Source: Pseudomonas azotoformans
GTDB lineage: Bacteria; Pseudomonadota; Gammaproteobacteria; Pseudomonadales; Pseudomonadaceae
Assembly: GCF_001579805.1 (NCBI RefSeq)
Contig: NZ_CP014546.1
Location: 1,798,001-1,862,000 of the forward strand
Reading direction: 5' to 3'
DNA length: 64,000 bases
The position numbers and the translations under genes were made by a program. The notes beneath the pieces are model-generated. The model saw only the letters and a program-made list of their open reading frames with translations, had not been told where the DNA came from and made no database searches. Position 1 is the stretch's first letter; every line of letters starts with the position of its first letter. Of the stretch, positions 28,565 through 37,464 are shown in pieces.

Positions 28565-30652
28565 TCAGAAGCTGTAGGTACCTGTCACCACCAGGCTACG
28601 CGGCTCACCTGGCTGAATCTGCGCCACACTGGTCGCCGATGCGTAGTAATTTTTGTCCGCGATATTGTTCAGCGCCGCCCTCACGTCCCATTCCTTCTGA
28701 CGGAACCCGGCCAGCGCATCCCAACGGCCATAACCCGGCAACACCACGGTGTTGAGGCTGTCGGCATAGCGGTCGCCCACCAGCGTCAGGCCGGTTTCTG
28801 CGTACCAGCCCATTTCCGGCTTCCAGGTGATGAACAGGCTTGCATTGCGCTTGGCCACATCGCTGACGCGCTTGCCTTCGAAGCCGTTGTTGTCCTTCTC
28901 GACCTTGGCATCCTGCAGGCCGACACCGCCGCGTACATACCAATTGCCGACGAGTTTGCCGGTGGCGGTCAGCTCCACGCCGCGTGAGCGCTGCAAGCCG
29001 CTGAGCAGGGTGATGGTGCGGTCCAGCGGGTCGCTGGTGCGGCGGTTGTAGAGTTCCAGCTCGTACACCGCCAGGGTGGTGCTCAGGCGGTCGTCGAGCC
29101 AGTCGCTCTTGACCCCGATTTCCTTCTGCTTGGTCAGCTCGGGGCTTAGGTCGTTGACGCTGCCGGCAGCATTCGGGGTGATACCGATCAAGCCGCCCCC
29201 CGCTGGGGAAAACGTCTTGCTCCACGACGCGTAGAACGAGTGGTGCTCCAGTGGCGTCCACACCAGGCCGAACCGCGGGCTGGTGCTGTGGCTTTTGACA
29301 GCCTGCTGGGCGTGGGTCAGCTTGTTCTTGGTATCCACTTCAAAGCGGTCGTAACGCAGGCCGCCCAGGACTTGCCACTGATCATTCAGGCGCAGTTGGT
29401 CCTGTACATAAAGTGCGCGGCTTTCGACTTCGGTGTGGTTGTTGCTCGACACGCTCATGCGCCCGGTATGGCTGAGGTTGCGGTTGGGCTGGTTGAGGTC
29501 CAGGCTCGGCACGGCCTGGCCGCCTCGGCTGACGGCAGTGGCGGTGTACAGCTTCGGATCGCGGCGCTGGCTGCCCAGTTCGAGGCCGGTCAGCAGGCGG
29601 TGTTCCAGGCCGTAGGTGCTGAAGCCACCTTCGAGCTCGACGTTGTTGAAGATATTGAGGGTGGTGAGGTCTTGCTGCCAGCGCTGGCGCGTGACGCTGT
29701 TGTTCGCCGGCACGTAGGCGGTTTGGTAGGTATTGTCGAAATCACTGTCGAGCTTGAACACACCGAGCGTCTGGCGCAATTGCCAGTTGTCGTTGAGTTC
29801 ATAGGCCAGCTTGGAGCGCAGCGACTGGGATTTGTCGTCGATGTAATCGCGGTTATCAAAGTAGGTGGTGCTGCGGTTTACATCCGCCGGGCGACCATTG
29901 ACGCCGGGAATGCCACGGTCGGGCGTGCGGTTGTAGCGGCTGTATTCGTATTGCACCAGCCAGTTCAGGTCCGGCGTGAGTTGCCAGTTCATGGACGGTG
30001 CGAACAACTGGCGATTGCCGCTGACGCCGTCGCGGAAGCTGTTGTTGTCCTGGTTGCCCATGTTCAGGCGCAGGCTGATGTTATCCGTGGGGTCAGTGCT
30101 GAGGTCGGCGTACAGACTGCGCAAGTCGTTACTGCCGCCCTGAGCTTCGATACTCGATTTATGCCCGGCCATCGGCAGCTTGCTCACGCGGTTGACGATC
30201 CCTCCCTGACCGCCTCGCCCGTAAAGCACGGCTGCTGGCCCCTTGAGCACTTCGATGCGCTCGATGTTGTGCAGGTCGCGCACATATTGGCTGTCGTCGC
30301 GAATGCCATCCAGATAGAAGTCGTTGCTCGCGTCGAAACCGCGGATGCGCAAGCTATCGAAGCGCGTGTCGGCGCCGCTGCTGACGTTAGGGATGCCGCT
30401 CAACGCCTGGCCCAGGTCATTGGTGCCATAGGACCGCAGGCTTTCGGTCTTTACCGAGTCGATGGCCTGGGGCACATAACGCACGGGTGTGTCGGTGCGA
30501 GTGGCGGTGCTGGTTTCCTTGACGCGCGGATCGTCTTCGTCAGCTTCGGCGCTGATCGACGTTTCGGGCAAAGTCGTGGCCGCACAGGCAAAACCGGCAG
30601 ACAGCAGAACAGAAAGCCCAAGGGTGATGGGCGTCAGGCGAGGGGCAGGCAT
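28565..30652 (-). CDS. TonB-dependent siderophore receptor, catecholate (Fiu-like) type
   Basis: 695 residues with a signal peptide ending at FACAA. The plug domain has QALSGIPNVSSGADTRFDSLRIRGFD and ERIEVLKGPAAVLYGRGGQGG; the 22-strand barrel ends with the terminal aromatic TGTYSF typical of outer-membrane export. The TonB box is probably in TLPETSISA. There is no N-terminal secretin/STN signalling extension, so it is a transporter rather than a transducer. Plug and loop sequence look closest to catecholate receptors such as Fiu/PiuA; the exact ligand is uncertain. A Fur-like site lies upstream. Confidence 0.9.
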   Translation of the reverse strand: MPAPRLTPITLGLSVLLSAGFACAATTLPETSISAEADEDDPRVKETSTATRTDTPVRYVPQAIDSVKTESLRSYGTNDLGQALSGIPNVSSGADTRFDSLRIRGFDASNDFYLDGIRDDSQYVRDLHNIERIEVLKGPAAVLYGRGGQGGIVNRVSKLPMAGHKSSIEAQGGSNDLRSLYADLSTDPTDNISLRLNMGNQDNNSFRDGVSGNRQLFAPSMNWQLTPDLNWLVQYEYSRYNRTPDRGIPGVNGRPADVNRSTTYFDNRDYIDDKSQSLRSKLAYELNDNWQLRQTLGVFKLDSDFDNTYQTAYVPANNSVTRQRWQQDLTTLNIFNNVELEGGFSTYGLEHRLLTGLELGSQRRDPKLYTATAVSRGGQAVPSLDLNQPNRNLSHTGRMSVSSNNHTEVESRALYVQDQLRLNDQWQVLGGLRYDRFEVDTKNKLTHAQQAVKSHSTSPRFGLVWTPLEHHSFYASWSKTFSPAGGGLIGITPNAAGSVNDLSPELTKQKEIGVKSDWLDDRLSTTLAVYELELYNRRTSDPLDRTITLLSGLQRSRGVELTATGKLVGNWYVRGGVGLQDAKVEKDNNGFEGKRVSDVAKRNASLFITWKPEMGWYAETGLTLVGDRYADSLNTVVLPGYGRWDALAGFRQKEWDVRAALNNIADKNYYASATSVAQIQPGEPRSLVVTGTYSF

Positions 30653-30696
30653 GGAGAAATGTATCCGAATTGTTTGGGAGGAAATTGCGCGTTAAT

Positions 30697-30715
30697 GGTA
30701 ATGCTTTGCATTTGC
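30697..30715 (-). promoter_or_regulatory. candidate Fur box
   Basis: GGTAATGCTTTGCATTTGC matches 12 of 19 positions of the Fur consensus and keeps the GTAATG/CATT inverted core. It lies 45 bases before the receptor start, where iron repression of a siderophore receptor is expected. Confidence 0.55.
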
Positions 30716-30863
30716 GTGCGTTATCTATTACCAAACGTATCGGCTTTGAAATGTGTTACGGAATGTGTTTTTTGCCGTTTTGAATGCGGTTTTTTGTCGC
30801 TTACAGGACCGCTGTAGGCGCTTCCTTAGAATTATTTCGCCTAAATACAGACGATTCGCGAAA

Positions 30864-30893
30864 TTGACACATAGTTCCGGGCGCGACTAGGAT
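30864..30893 (+). promoter_or_regulatory. sigma-70 promoter of the porin leader
   Basis: TTGACA (30864-30869) and TAGGAT (30888-30893) with an 18-base spacer give a strong -35 and a moderate -10. Transcription would start near 30900, about 165 bases before the porin start and upstream of a terminator-like hairpin. The 411-base interval 30653-31063 also holds the Fur box and this hairpin. Confidence 0.65.
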
Positions 30894-30920
30894 TGCGCCC
30901 AACGCCTGTGGCTAACCGCC

Positions 30921-31070
30921 ATGACTCATCCAATAAAAAAGGCCCGCGGCCTGTTAAGTCGTCCGCGGGCCTTCTTTTTTCCGGAATCAGTCGACACCAG
31001 AAAAAGCATTACGGAGCCTGGTGTCATAGCGCGTACTCAACCAGAAATAAGGAATACAAAAAAATGTTGA
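30921..31070 (+). CDS. possible leader ORF before the porin
   Basis: A 49-codon frame begins at the ATG at 30921, runs through the hairpin and stops at TGA 31068-31070, overlapping the porin ATG at 31064 by seven bases. The ribosome site is weak (GTGG about 9 bases upstream) and there is no run of identical regulatory codons. Included because its position would allow translation-coupled read-through of the hairpin. It may equally be chance. Confidence 0.2.
   Translation: MTHPIKKARGLLSRPRAFFFPESVDTRKSITEPGVIARTQPEIRNTKKC
30939..30981 (+). terminator. terminator/attenuator hairpin in the porin leader
   Basis: Perfect 11-base stem AAGGCCCGCGG/CCGCGGGCCTT with a 13-base loop, followed by CTTTTTT and preceded by an A run. 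It lies between the promoter at 30864 and the porin start at 31064, so most transcripts would end here unless read-through is regulated. Confidence 0.75.
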
Positions 31071-32380
31071 AGCAACGGATGAGTCTGATCGCTCTGGGGA
31101 TTTTGAGCGCATCGACAGCAATGGCAAACGACCAGGACCAGTCCAAGGGTTTTATCGAAGACAGCCACCTGAACATCGCCGCACGTAACGCCTACATCAG
31201 CCGTGACTACAAAAATGGCAAGCAAGATAAAGCCGAATGGGGCCAAGGCTTCATCGGTAAGCTCGAATCCGGTTTCACCCAAGGCACCGTCGGTGTGGGT
31301 GTGGACGTGATCGGCCAATACGCTATTCGTCTGGACGGCGGTAAAGGCCGCGCCGGCGCCGGCGGTATCGACTTCTTCAAACAGGGCAATGGCACCACCA
31401 ACCCTGACGGCTCGAACAACCCTGGCTCGGCACCACACGACCTGGCCAAGGGCGGCGCTGCCGTGAAGTTCCGCGTTTCCAACACCGTGCTCAAGTACGG
31501 TGATCAGTTCCCGGCTGTACCTGTGCTGCAGTACGACAACTCCCGTCTGTTGTCGGAAACCTACACCGGTACCTCGATCGTTTCCAAAGAGATCGCCGGT
31601 CTGCAACTGGACGCGGGTCACTTCACCAAAGAAGCCCGTAAGAGCATGGAAGGCACCGACAGCGGTCGCCTGAAAAGCATCGACTACATCGGTGGTAGCT
31701 ACAAATTCACCGAGAGCCTGTCGGCCGCGCTGTACGCCTCCGACATGCAGGACGTGCTGAAGAAGCAATACGTCAACGTCAACTACGTGCTAGCCCTGCC
31801 AGAGAAGCAGTCGCTGACTTTTGACTTCAACGGCTACAAAACCAAGCTGGACAAGAGCTTCGCGCTGGAAAACCAGAAAGACGAAAACGCGCGTGACAAC
31901 AAAATCTGGAGCCTGGGCGCCACGTGGGCTGTTGGCCCGCACAGCTTCACCGTCGCTCACCAGCGCAGCACCGGCGACACCGGCTACCTGTACGGCGGCT
32001 ATCGCAATGCCGGCGGTATCGGCGATGGCGGTAACACCATCTTGCTGGCCAACTCCTACTGGTCCGACTTCAACGGCAAGGACGAGCGTTCTTGGCAACT
32101 GGGCTACGGCATCGATTTCGCCACCTTCGGCGTACCAGGCCTGACCTACAACGTTGCCTACGTTCGCGGTACCAACATCGACGACGGTACCAACCGTGGC
32201 GATGGCACCGAGCGTGAAATCTGGAACCAGTTCAAATATGTGGTTCAGAGCGGTCCAGCCAAAGACCTGAGCCTGCGTGCTCGTGCCTCTTGGTTGCGCG
32301 TCTCCAACAACGCTGACCAGTACAACGTAGGCGGTAACGAAATCCGTCTGTTCGCCGACTACCCGATCAACGTTTTCTAA
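31064..32380 (+). CDS. OprD-family outer-membrane porin
   Basis: 438 residues from MLKQRMSLIALGILSASTAMAN, a signal peptide; AAGGAA lies upstream. A longer in-frame opening from 30893 would place the signal internally. OprD hallmarks include GFIEDSHLNIAARNAYISRDYKNG, the EWGQGFIGKLESGFTQGTVG strands and the KFRVSNTVLKYGDQFPAVPVLQYDNSRLL stretch (read as two pieces), ending in a terminal Phe. It is a substrate-specific 18-strand channel for small organic acids or amino acids; which one cannot be told. It sits downstream of an apparent attenuator. Confidence 0.93.
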   Translation: MLKQRMSLIALGILSASTAMANDQDQSKGFIEDSHLNIAARNAYISRDYKNGKQDKAEWGQGFIGKLESGFTQGTVGVGVDVIGQYAIRLDGGKGRAGAGGIDFFKQGNGTTNPDGSNNPGSAPHDLAKGGAAVKFRVSNTVLKYGDQFPAVPVLQYDNSRLLSETYTGTSIVSKEIAGLQLDAGHFTKEARKSMEGTDSGRLKSIDYIGGSYKFTESLSAALYASDMQDVLKKQYVNVNYVLALPEKQSLTFDFNGYKTKLDKSFALENQKDENARDNKIWSLGATWAVGPHSFTVAHQRSTGDTGYLYGGYRNAGGIGDGGNTILLANSYWSDFNGKDERSWQLGYGIDFATFGVPGLTYNVAYVRGTNIDDGTNRGDGTEREIWNQFKYVVQSGPAKDLSLRARASWLRVSNNADQYNVGGNEIRLFADYPINVF

Positions 32381-32412
32381 TTGATCCGGCGTCGCGCCTG
32401 ATTCCAGGCGAT

Positions 32413-32442
32413 AAAAAACCCCGACTGGTTCGGGGTTTTTTT
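32413..32442 (+). terminator. intrinsic terminator of the porin gene
   Basis: AAAAAACCCCGA pairs with TTCGGGGTTTTTT around a CTGG loop, 33 bases after the stop. Confidence 0.92.
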
Positions 32443-32584
32443 ATGCCTGGCATTCCAGCGCTGTCTTGTTACACCGCAGTACGAATGAAGTACCCGGCCC
32501 CACCTTTATCCCCTCCCGACGCAAGCCTAAATTGGCCCCACTGCCCACCCATCACCCCGATGGCCGGCCACTGGAGTTATCGCC

Positions 32585-32788
32585 ATGCCATTTGTCAGCC
32601 TGCGTATCACCCGTGATGGCGTTACCCCTGAGCAAAAAGCCCAGGTCATCGCTGAGTTCACCGAAACCCTCGAACGCGTCCTGCACAAACGCCCGGACCT
32701 GACCCACATCGTCATCGAAGAAGTCGATACCGATAACTGGGGCTACGCCGGCATCACCACCACCGAATACCGCAAATCCCAAGCCTGA
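32585..32788 (+). CDS. 4-oxalocrotonate tautomerase-family protein
   Basis: 67 residues starting MPFVSLRITRDGVTPEQKAQ. After Met removal Pro1 is the catalytic base of the tautomerase superfamily. Typical length for a hexameric 4-OT-like enzyme. GGAG lies 8 bases before the ATG. It precedes the SDR gene by 20 bases, probably in one operon; substrate unknown. Confidence 0.88.
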   Translation: MPFVSLRITRDGVTPEQKAQVIAEFTETLERVLHKRPDLTHIVIEEVDTDNWGYAGITTTEYRKSQA

Positions 32789-32808
32789 ATCCCTACTGGA
32801 GAACCCTC

Positions 32809-33510
32809 ATGAAAAAAGTTGTCATCATCACCGGCGCATCCCAAGGTATCGGCGCCGCCGTGGTCCAGGCTTACCGCGCCCTCAACTACCGCGTAGTCGC
32901 CACGTCGCGCTCGATCCAGCCTTCCACTGACCCGGACATCCTCACCGTCGCCGGCGACATCGCCGACCCGGCCACCGCCCAGCGCGTCATCCGCGAAACC
33001 CTGGCCACCTTCGGGCGCATCGACAGCCTGATCAACAACGCCGGTATCTTCATCGCCAAGCCGTTCACGGCCTACACCCAGGAGGACTACGCCAATGTGC
33101 TCGCAGTGAACCTCAACGGCTTCTTCTACATCACCCAACTCGCCATTGCCGAGATGGAAAAGAACCACGCCGGTCACATCGTCAACGTCACCACCAGCCT
33201 GGCGGACCACGCCATTGACGGCGTGCCGTCGGTGCTCGCCAACCTCTCCAAAGGCGGGCTGAATTCAGCGACCAAGTCCCTGGCGATCGAGTACGCCAAG
33301 CGTGGCATCCGGGTGAACGCGGTGAGCCCAGGGATCATCAAGACGCCGATGCACGGCGCAGAAACCCACGCGGCGCTGGGGCAATTGCACCCGGTCGGGC
33401 ATATGGGGGAAGTGAGTGATATCGCCCAGGCGATCGTCTATCTGGAACGTGCTGGGTTTGTCACCGGCGAGATTCTGCATGTTGACGGTGGGCAAAGCGC
33501 GGGTCATTGA
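32809..33510 (+). CDS. short-chain dehydrogenase-like protein lacking the usual catalytic Tyr
   Basis: 233 residues. The NAD(P)-binding motif TGASQGIG (8-15) and NNAG (76-79) are intact and the catalytic Ser is plausibly Ser130. In place of YxxxK the sequence reads ANLSK, with Ala144 at the Tyr position ahead of Lys148. The rest of the fold is well conserved (IRVNAVSPGIIKTPM; HVDGGQS). It may use a different mechanism, or have lost dehydrogenase activity. GGAG precedes the ATG. Follows the tautomerase in a likely operon; converges on an AraC regulator 15 bases on. Confidence 0.85.
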   Translation: MKKVVIITGASQGIGAAVVQAYRALNYRVVATSRSIQPSTDPDILTVAGDIADPATAQRVIRETLATFGRIDSLINNAGIFIAKPFTAYTQEDYANVLAVNLNGFFYITQLAIAEMEKNHAGHIVNVTTSLADHAIDGVPSVLANLSKGGLNSATKSLAIEYAKRGIRVNAVSPGIIKTPMHGAETHAALGQLHPVGHMGEVSDIAQAIVYLERAGFVTGEILHVDGGQSAGH

Positions 33511-33525
33511 TACACACGTCCCGGC

Positions 33526-34413
33526 CTAACCCGGCCGGGCGTTGTCCTCTCGTGGCGAGCGACCAAAAAAGGCTTTGTAAGCTCGGCTGAACGCCGCCTC
33601 GGATTCATAGCCAATTGCAAAGCCGATTTCGCCAATGCGACCGTCCTGTCTGGACAGCATGGTTTTCGCCAGGGTCAGGCGCCATTCATTTTGATAACGC
33701 AGCGGCGAGCGCCCGACCAGCGTAGTGAAGCGTTCACAGAAGTTCGAGCGTGACATCCCCGCAATTTCCGCCAGCGCGTCGATACGCCACTGCGTGCCCG
33801 GCGTTTCGTGAAGGGCCTTCAGCGCTCGGGCGATACGTGCATCCGACAGCCCACCCAGCCATCCAGAAGCAACACCCTGCTGCACCCAGGTGCGCAGGAT
33901 GCGAATCACCACTAAGTCGATCAGGCGCGAAATCATCAACGCACCGCCCGGTTGCGTGTCATGGGCTTCAAGCAGCATGAAATGCAGGATGCCTTCCGCC
34001 CAGGCGGCAGCTTCAGCGTGCGGGATATGAATCAGCCGCGGCAGGGCAAACAGCATGGCCTGGAAACTGCTCGCGTCGAACCAGAAGCGGCAGATGACCA
34101 CGCTGGTGGCCCCATCCACCGCCGTCATCACGAGGCCCGCAGGACCGTGGGGCAGCAGGATGACATCGCCTGGGTTCAAATTCTGTGCCGGTTGATCGGC
34201 CACGTCCAACTGCAGTTGGCCTTGCTGAAGCACGCAGATATGCGCGCTCTTTTCATCAAGATCGAGGGTCTGCGCGTCCGCAAGCGTGCAGGCATAAACG
34301 CGGTCGCCCGTCAGACGGATCTGCGCCAGCACCTGGGACAGCAAATCGCCCTTGGCCAGCCCTTCCAGTTGCATTTCCGGATGAATGATCAAGTTTTCCA
34401 AGGGATTCATCAT
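33526..34413 (-). CDS. AraC-family regulator with cupin N-domain
   Basis: 295 residues. The first half is a Cupin_6-type sensor (PGDVILLPHGPAG) and the last 100 residues hold two AraC helix-turn-helix units (IDALAEIAGMSRSNFCERFTTLVG; IGEIGFAIGYESEAAFSRAYKAFFG, in two pieces). Divergent from the four-helix membrane protein at 34536 and convergent with the SDR; either could be its target. Confidence 0.92.
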   Translation of the reverse strand: MMNPLENLIIHPEMQLEGLAKGDLLSQVLAQIRLTGDRVYACTLADAQTLDLDEKSAHICVLQQGQLQLDVADQPAQNLNPGDVILLPHGPAGLVMTAVDGATSVVICRFWFDASSFQAMLFALPRLIHIPHAEAAAWAEGILHFMLLEAHDTQPGGALMISRLIDLVVIRILRTWVQQGVASGWLGGLSDARIARALKALHETPGTQWRIDALAEIAGMSRSNFCERFTTLVGRSPLRYQNEWRLTLAKTMLSRQDGRIGEIGFAIGYESEAAFSRAYKAFFGRSPREDNARPG

Positions 34414-34535
34414 ATCGGTCCAATCCCGCCGTCACTAAGCTGATCCCCGAGATCATAGCGTGCCGGCGTCATCGAGATGAACGTTTGCAACGTTGGCCGT
34501 TTATGCACGTCATCCAATTACATGGGAACACTGAA

Positions 34536-35027
34536 ATGTTCGGAATCTCCGCCCTTGGCTGGCTTCACACCCTCGGCAGCCTGCCGGCTATCCCACTGGC
34601 CGCCTACATGTTTATCAAGCACGGGCGCATCGTGCCTCGGTCGGTACCGGGAGTGTTTTATTTCGTGTCGATGCTGATCGGTGGCCTCACCGTGTTCCTG
34701 GTGGCGCATCAGCCTGTCAGCAACATCATCGGCGTCATTACCCTTGCGCTGCTGTTGGCAGGTTACGGGGTAGGGCACTTGGCCTGGTTGGGGCGGGCGC
34801 GTGTCTACTTGGAAACGATCTTTTTGAGCCTGACCGCGTTCTTTCTGATGGTGCCCACCGTTTCCGAAACGTTGCGTCGCGTTCCCGATGGCCACCCCTT
34901 CGTGACAGACCTGCAATCGCCCGTGTTGCTTGGCGCACAGGCGAGTATCGCGGTGGCGCTGGTGATCGGCTTGACGGCACAAATGGTCCATCTGCGCAGA
35001 AAGGCGCGTCTCAGAACCGCCCACTGA
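34536..35027 (+). CDS. four-helix inner-membrane protein of unknown function
   Basis: 163 residues from MFGISALGW at 34536 (GGGA upstream); the longer frame from 34485 is less likely. Hydrophobic segments at about 7-25, 38-58, 62-82 and 132-152, plus a shorter one near 93-108, suggest four or five membrane passes. It has scattered His residues (LHTLGS, GHLAWLG) but no firm family match; DUF2306-like proteins are one possibility. It diverges from the AraC gene and its last 17 bases overlap the 3' end of the opposing outer-membrane protein gene. Confidence 0.6.
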   Translation: MFGISALGWLHTLGSLPAIPLAAYMFIKHGRIVPRSVPGVFYFVSMLIGGLTVFLVAHQPVSNIIGVITLALLLAGYGVGHLAWLGRARVYLETIFLSLTAFFLMVPTVSETLRRVPDGHPFVTDLQSPVLLGAQASIAVALVIGLTAQMVHLRRKARLRTAH

Positions 35028-35760
35028 TCCCCAGCAACGGCCCTTTCTGGACGATGTCGTAGACGAAACCATCGTGACGATAATTCACGCCCATCGCCCG
35101 GTAGCCGGCCACTGCCGAGAAGCCGGGCCAGAACTCCCAGCCCGCCAGCGCCGCCAGGTCCCAGTCTTGCTTGGACTGCCCCGCGCCTGCCATGCCCCAG
35201 GATGACAACCAGAACCGCTCATTCAACGCATAGTGCCCGCGCAGCCCGGCCATGGCGTCGGCCCAGGTGGCGCTGTCGGAGCCGGATCGCCCGCCAGCGG
35301 GCCCACCATGCAAGGTGAGGGTGGTGCTGCTGTACCAGACGCGCATCCCGCCGGCCACATCCAACCGCCGGTCTGCATCCCCCCACACGGTATAGCCACC
35401 TCCCAGGAATCCGGAGGCGGTCTTGCTTTCCACCTCAAGCTTGTTGGCAAGGATGCCTCCAGGCAGGCGGCTGCGGGTGTCAGTGTCGATGTACATCAGG
35501 TCGGCGAGCACGCTGTAGGGACCACGACGCGCCTCGCCCATCAGCATCACCGACATATCCACCGTGCGTGCGATGTCGGAGAAGTCGGACTTGATAAATT
35601 GGGTGCCGGTGCTGCGATGGCCCACGTGCCCACGGATACCGGCGCCCCACAGGTAAGGTCCGCCGTTGAAGGTCCAACCCTCGCCGTCGGCGGCCGTGGC
35701 CAAGGTGGGCATTGCCGCAAAGGCGCCCAACACCAGCGTCAGGCGTCGTAAGTGCATCAT
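35011..35760 (-). CDS. predicted outer-membrane beta-barrel protein
   Basis: 249 residues with a signal peptide (ending LATAAD). Alternating hydrophobic/polar strands and a terminal GISGRF fit a small beta-barrel exported by the BAM pathway. There is no lipobox. Last gene of the DUF1254-mipA-phosphatase-barrel operon, 13 bases after the phosphatase. I do not recognise the specific family. GGAG lies 8 bases before the first of two adjacent ATGs. Confidence 0.6.
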   Translation of the reverse strand: MMHLRRLTLVLGAFAAMPTLATAADGEGWTFNGGPYLWGAGIRGHVGHRSTGTQFIKSDFSDIARTVDMSVMLMGEARRGPYSVLADLMYIDTDTRSRLPGGILANKLEVESKTASGFLGGGYTVWGDADRRLDVAGGMRVWYSSTTLTLHGGPAGGRSGSDSATWADAMAGLRGHYALNERFWLSSWGMAGAGQSKQDWDLAALAGWEFWPGFSAVAGYRAMGVNYRHDGFVYDIVQKGPLLGISGRF

Positions 35761-35773
35761 GGCGTTTCTCCGA

Positions 35774-36589
35774 TCAGTGCTGGGTCAGCGAGAGCGCCAC
35801 GCTTTCCGCCCCACAGTCTTGCGTAGGTTTCAGACCGGCTTTTTGAGCCGCCTTGACCTCCTCCTTCGCCGCCGCCAAATCCGCCAGGAACGCTGGATTG
35901 GCATGCAAGCTCGCCACCGTCGCCGCGCCCATGATGCGACCGGCATCCACGTCGCTTTGCCAATGTGCGTCGCAGATGACGCGGCTCTGGCCGAAGGACA
36001 ATCCACGGGTCATCAACTCGGTGGCGCGCGCCGGCTGAATCTCGGCCAGCAGCAGTCCCCAGGCCCAACCGGCAGCAGAGTGGCCGGACGGCCAGGAACC
36101 ATCCGTGCGCAGCAGGGGTTCCATATCCTTGCGGCAGGTGCCTTCGTTATGTGCCACGAAAGGTCGGGTGCGGTTGTAGGCGTTCTTCCCGGCGTAGGTG
36201 GAGCCGCCGGCATCCGTCAGGGTGCGCTGCATCAAGGTATAAAGATGTGGCGTGTTTTTCTCGGTGATCGGTGTACCCATCGCGCAGGAGAAGGCTTGTG
36301 CCGGGCCCGGGAAGGCCAGCTCCGCGTCTGCCGCCGCAAGTTTTTCCCGGGCTGTGCCGCGTAGCGACAATGCAGCGCGCCGCGCTTCTTCATCCCGTGC
36401 AAGGGCTGCGGAGTCCGATTTGGGTGGCGCGCCAAGCAAGGCCAGGCGCAATGGCAGATCCTTCGCGTCAAGATAGCCAGGGGCAAGCTTGAAATGCGGG
36501 TCTGTGATCTGGGTGACGGGCTCGTCGGCAAACGCCAGCCCCGCGCCGATCAGGCCTGCCAGCCCCAGCAACATCTGATGTGTGTTCAT
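35774..36589 (-). CDS. class A non-specific acid phosphatase (PhoN type)
   Basis: 271-residue periplasmic enzyme with a signal peptide ending near LAFADE. The three-part PAP2/acid phosphatase signature is complete: Lys135 followed by six residues and Arg142-Pro143, PSGH at 167-170, and SR (202-203) with His209 and Asp213. It hydrolyses phosphomonoesters at acid pH in the periplasm. It lies 14 bases from mipA and 13 from the barrel gene, within one operon. Confidence 0.93.
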   Translation of the reverse strand: MNTHQMLLGLAGLIGAGLAFADEPVTQITDPHFKLAPGYLDAKDLPLRLALLGAPPKSDSAALARDEEARRAALSLRGTAREKLAAADAELAFPGPAQAFSCAMGTPITEKNTPHLYTLMQRTLTDAGGSTYAGKNAYNRTRPFVAHNEGTCRKDMEPLLRTDGSWPSGHSAAGWAWGLLLAEIQPARATELMTRGLSFGQSRVICDAHWQSDVDAGRIMGAATVASLHANPAFLADLAAAKEEVKAAQKAGLKPTQDCGAESVALSLTQH

Positions 36590-36603
36590 TGATTGTTCTC
36601 TGA

Positions 36604-37449
36604 TCAGAATCGGTACAAGGCATTCAGATAGGCGCCTGCGCCCACCTTTTCACCCGTCAGCGGGCTGTTGCGTGCGTCGGAGACCAGGGCGTAGGTCTTG
36701 AGGCCGCCTTCCAGCGCCAACTGTGGCTGCCATTGCCAGGTGAGGCCGAGCTTCAAGGTCACGTCACGCATGCCGCCGCCGGGGTGGTATTCATCGAACT
36801 GGGTGCGCGCGGCTTGTTGGGCCGTGACGCCATAGCGGGCCATCATGTCGTTCTCATTGCTCCAGGTGCCGTACAGCGTCGAGTCCAGGGTTAACGTCGA
36901 AGACAGTGCGTAGGCGGTGGCGAAGCCGGCTTCCAGGTATTTGGTACGGCCGAGGTTTTCGCCGCCGTAGTTGCGACTTTCGCTGGCTTGCAGGCCGCGA
37001 ACGAACAGGCGCCCGGCGGGCAGGATCCAGTAGGCTTCTGCGCCGATCAGGGCCGTGCTGTCCAGGTTGCCCATGCCCTTGAGGTAGTCGTCACGGCCGC
37101 CCAGGGTGTGGATTCTTTCTTTGCGCCCCTGGTCGTACCCCAACAGCAGCGCTACGCCGAAGGGCGATAGCCCCGGCAAGTCCCAGCGCAGCCCGTCCGG
37201 GAAGGCCGCGGTGAACTTGCCCCAGTTTTCAGTCGGCAACACGGCCTTGAGTTTCAGTGACGGAAACGCCGCGTAGTGCGACGAACCTTCGTACAACGGG
37301 CCGACCGCCAGTCCGCCGCCAACCGTGACGGACGGCTCGCTGTTTGAGTCGTCTGCGTACGCTGGTAACGCCATCGCCACGGCGAGAGTGATACCTGTAA
37401 TGAGTGTCGTCGGATGCTTGAACACGTTTGAACCACCGAGCGTTGTCAT
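36604..37449 (-). CDS. MipA/OmpV-family outer-membrane protein
   Basis: 281 residues. A signal sequence after a short N-tail ends at ALPAYADD; the mature protein opens EPSVTVGGGLAVGPLYEGSS, the MipA/OmpV start, and ends LNALYRF as an outer-membrane barrel should. In E. coli MipA scaffolds murein synthase/hydrolase; in other genera OmpV-like proteins have adhesin or transport roles. AGGAAAG precedes the ATG. Third gene from the 3' end of the operon. Confidence 0.88.
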   Translation of the reverse strand: MTTLGGSNVFKHPTTLITGITLAVAMALPAYADDSNSEPSVTVGGGLAVGPLYEGSSHYAAFPSLKLKAVLPTENWGKFTAAFPDGLRWDLPGLSPFGVALLLGYDQGRKERIHTLGGRDDYLKGMGNLDSTALIGAEAYWILPAGRLFVRGLQASESRNYGGENLGRTKYLEAGFATAYALSSTLTLDSTLYGTWSNENDMMARYGVTAQQAARTQFDEYHPGGGMRDVTLKLGLTWQWQPQLALEGGLKTYALVSDARNSPLTGEKVGAGAYLNALYRF

Positions 37450-37464
37450 CGATTCTTTCCTGAA

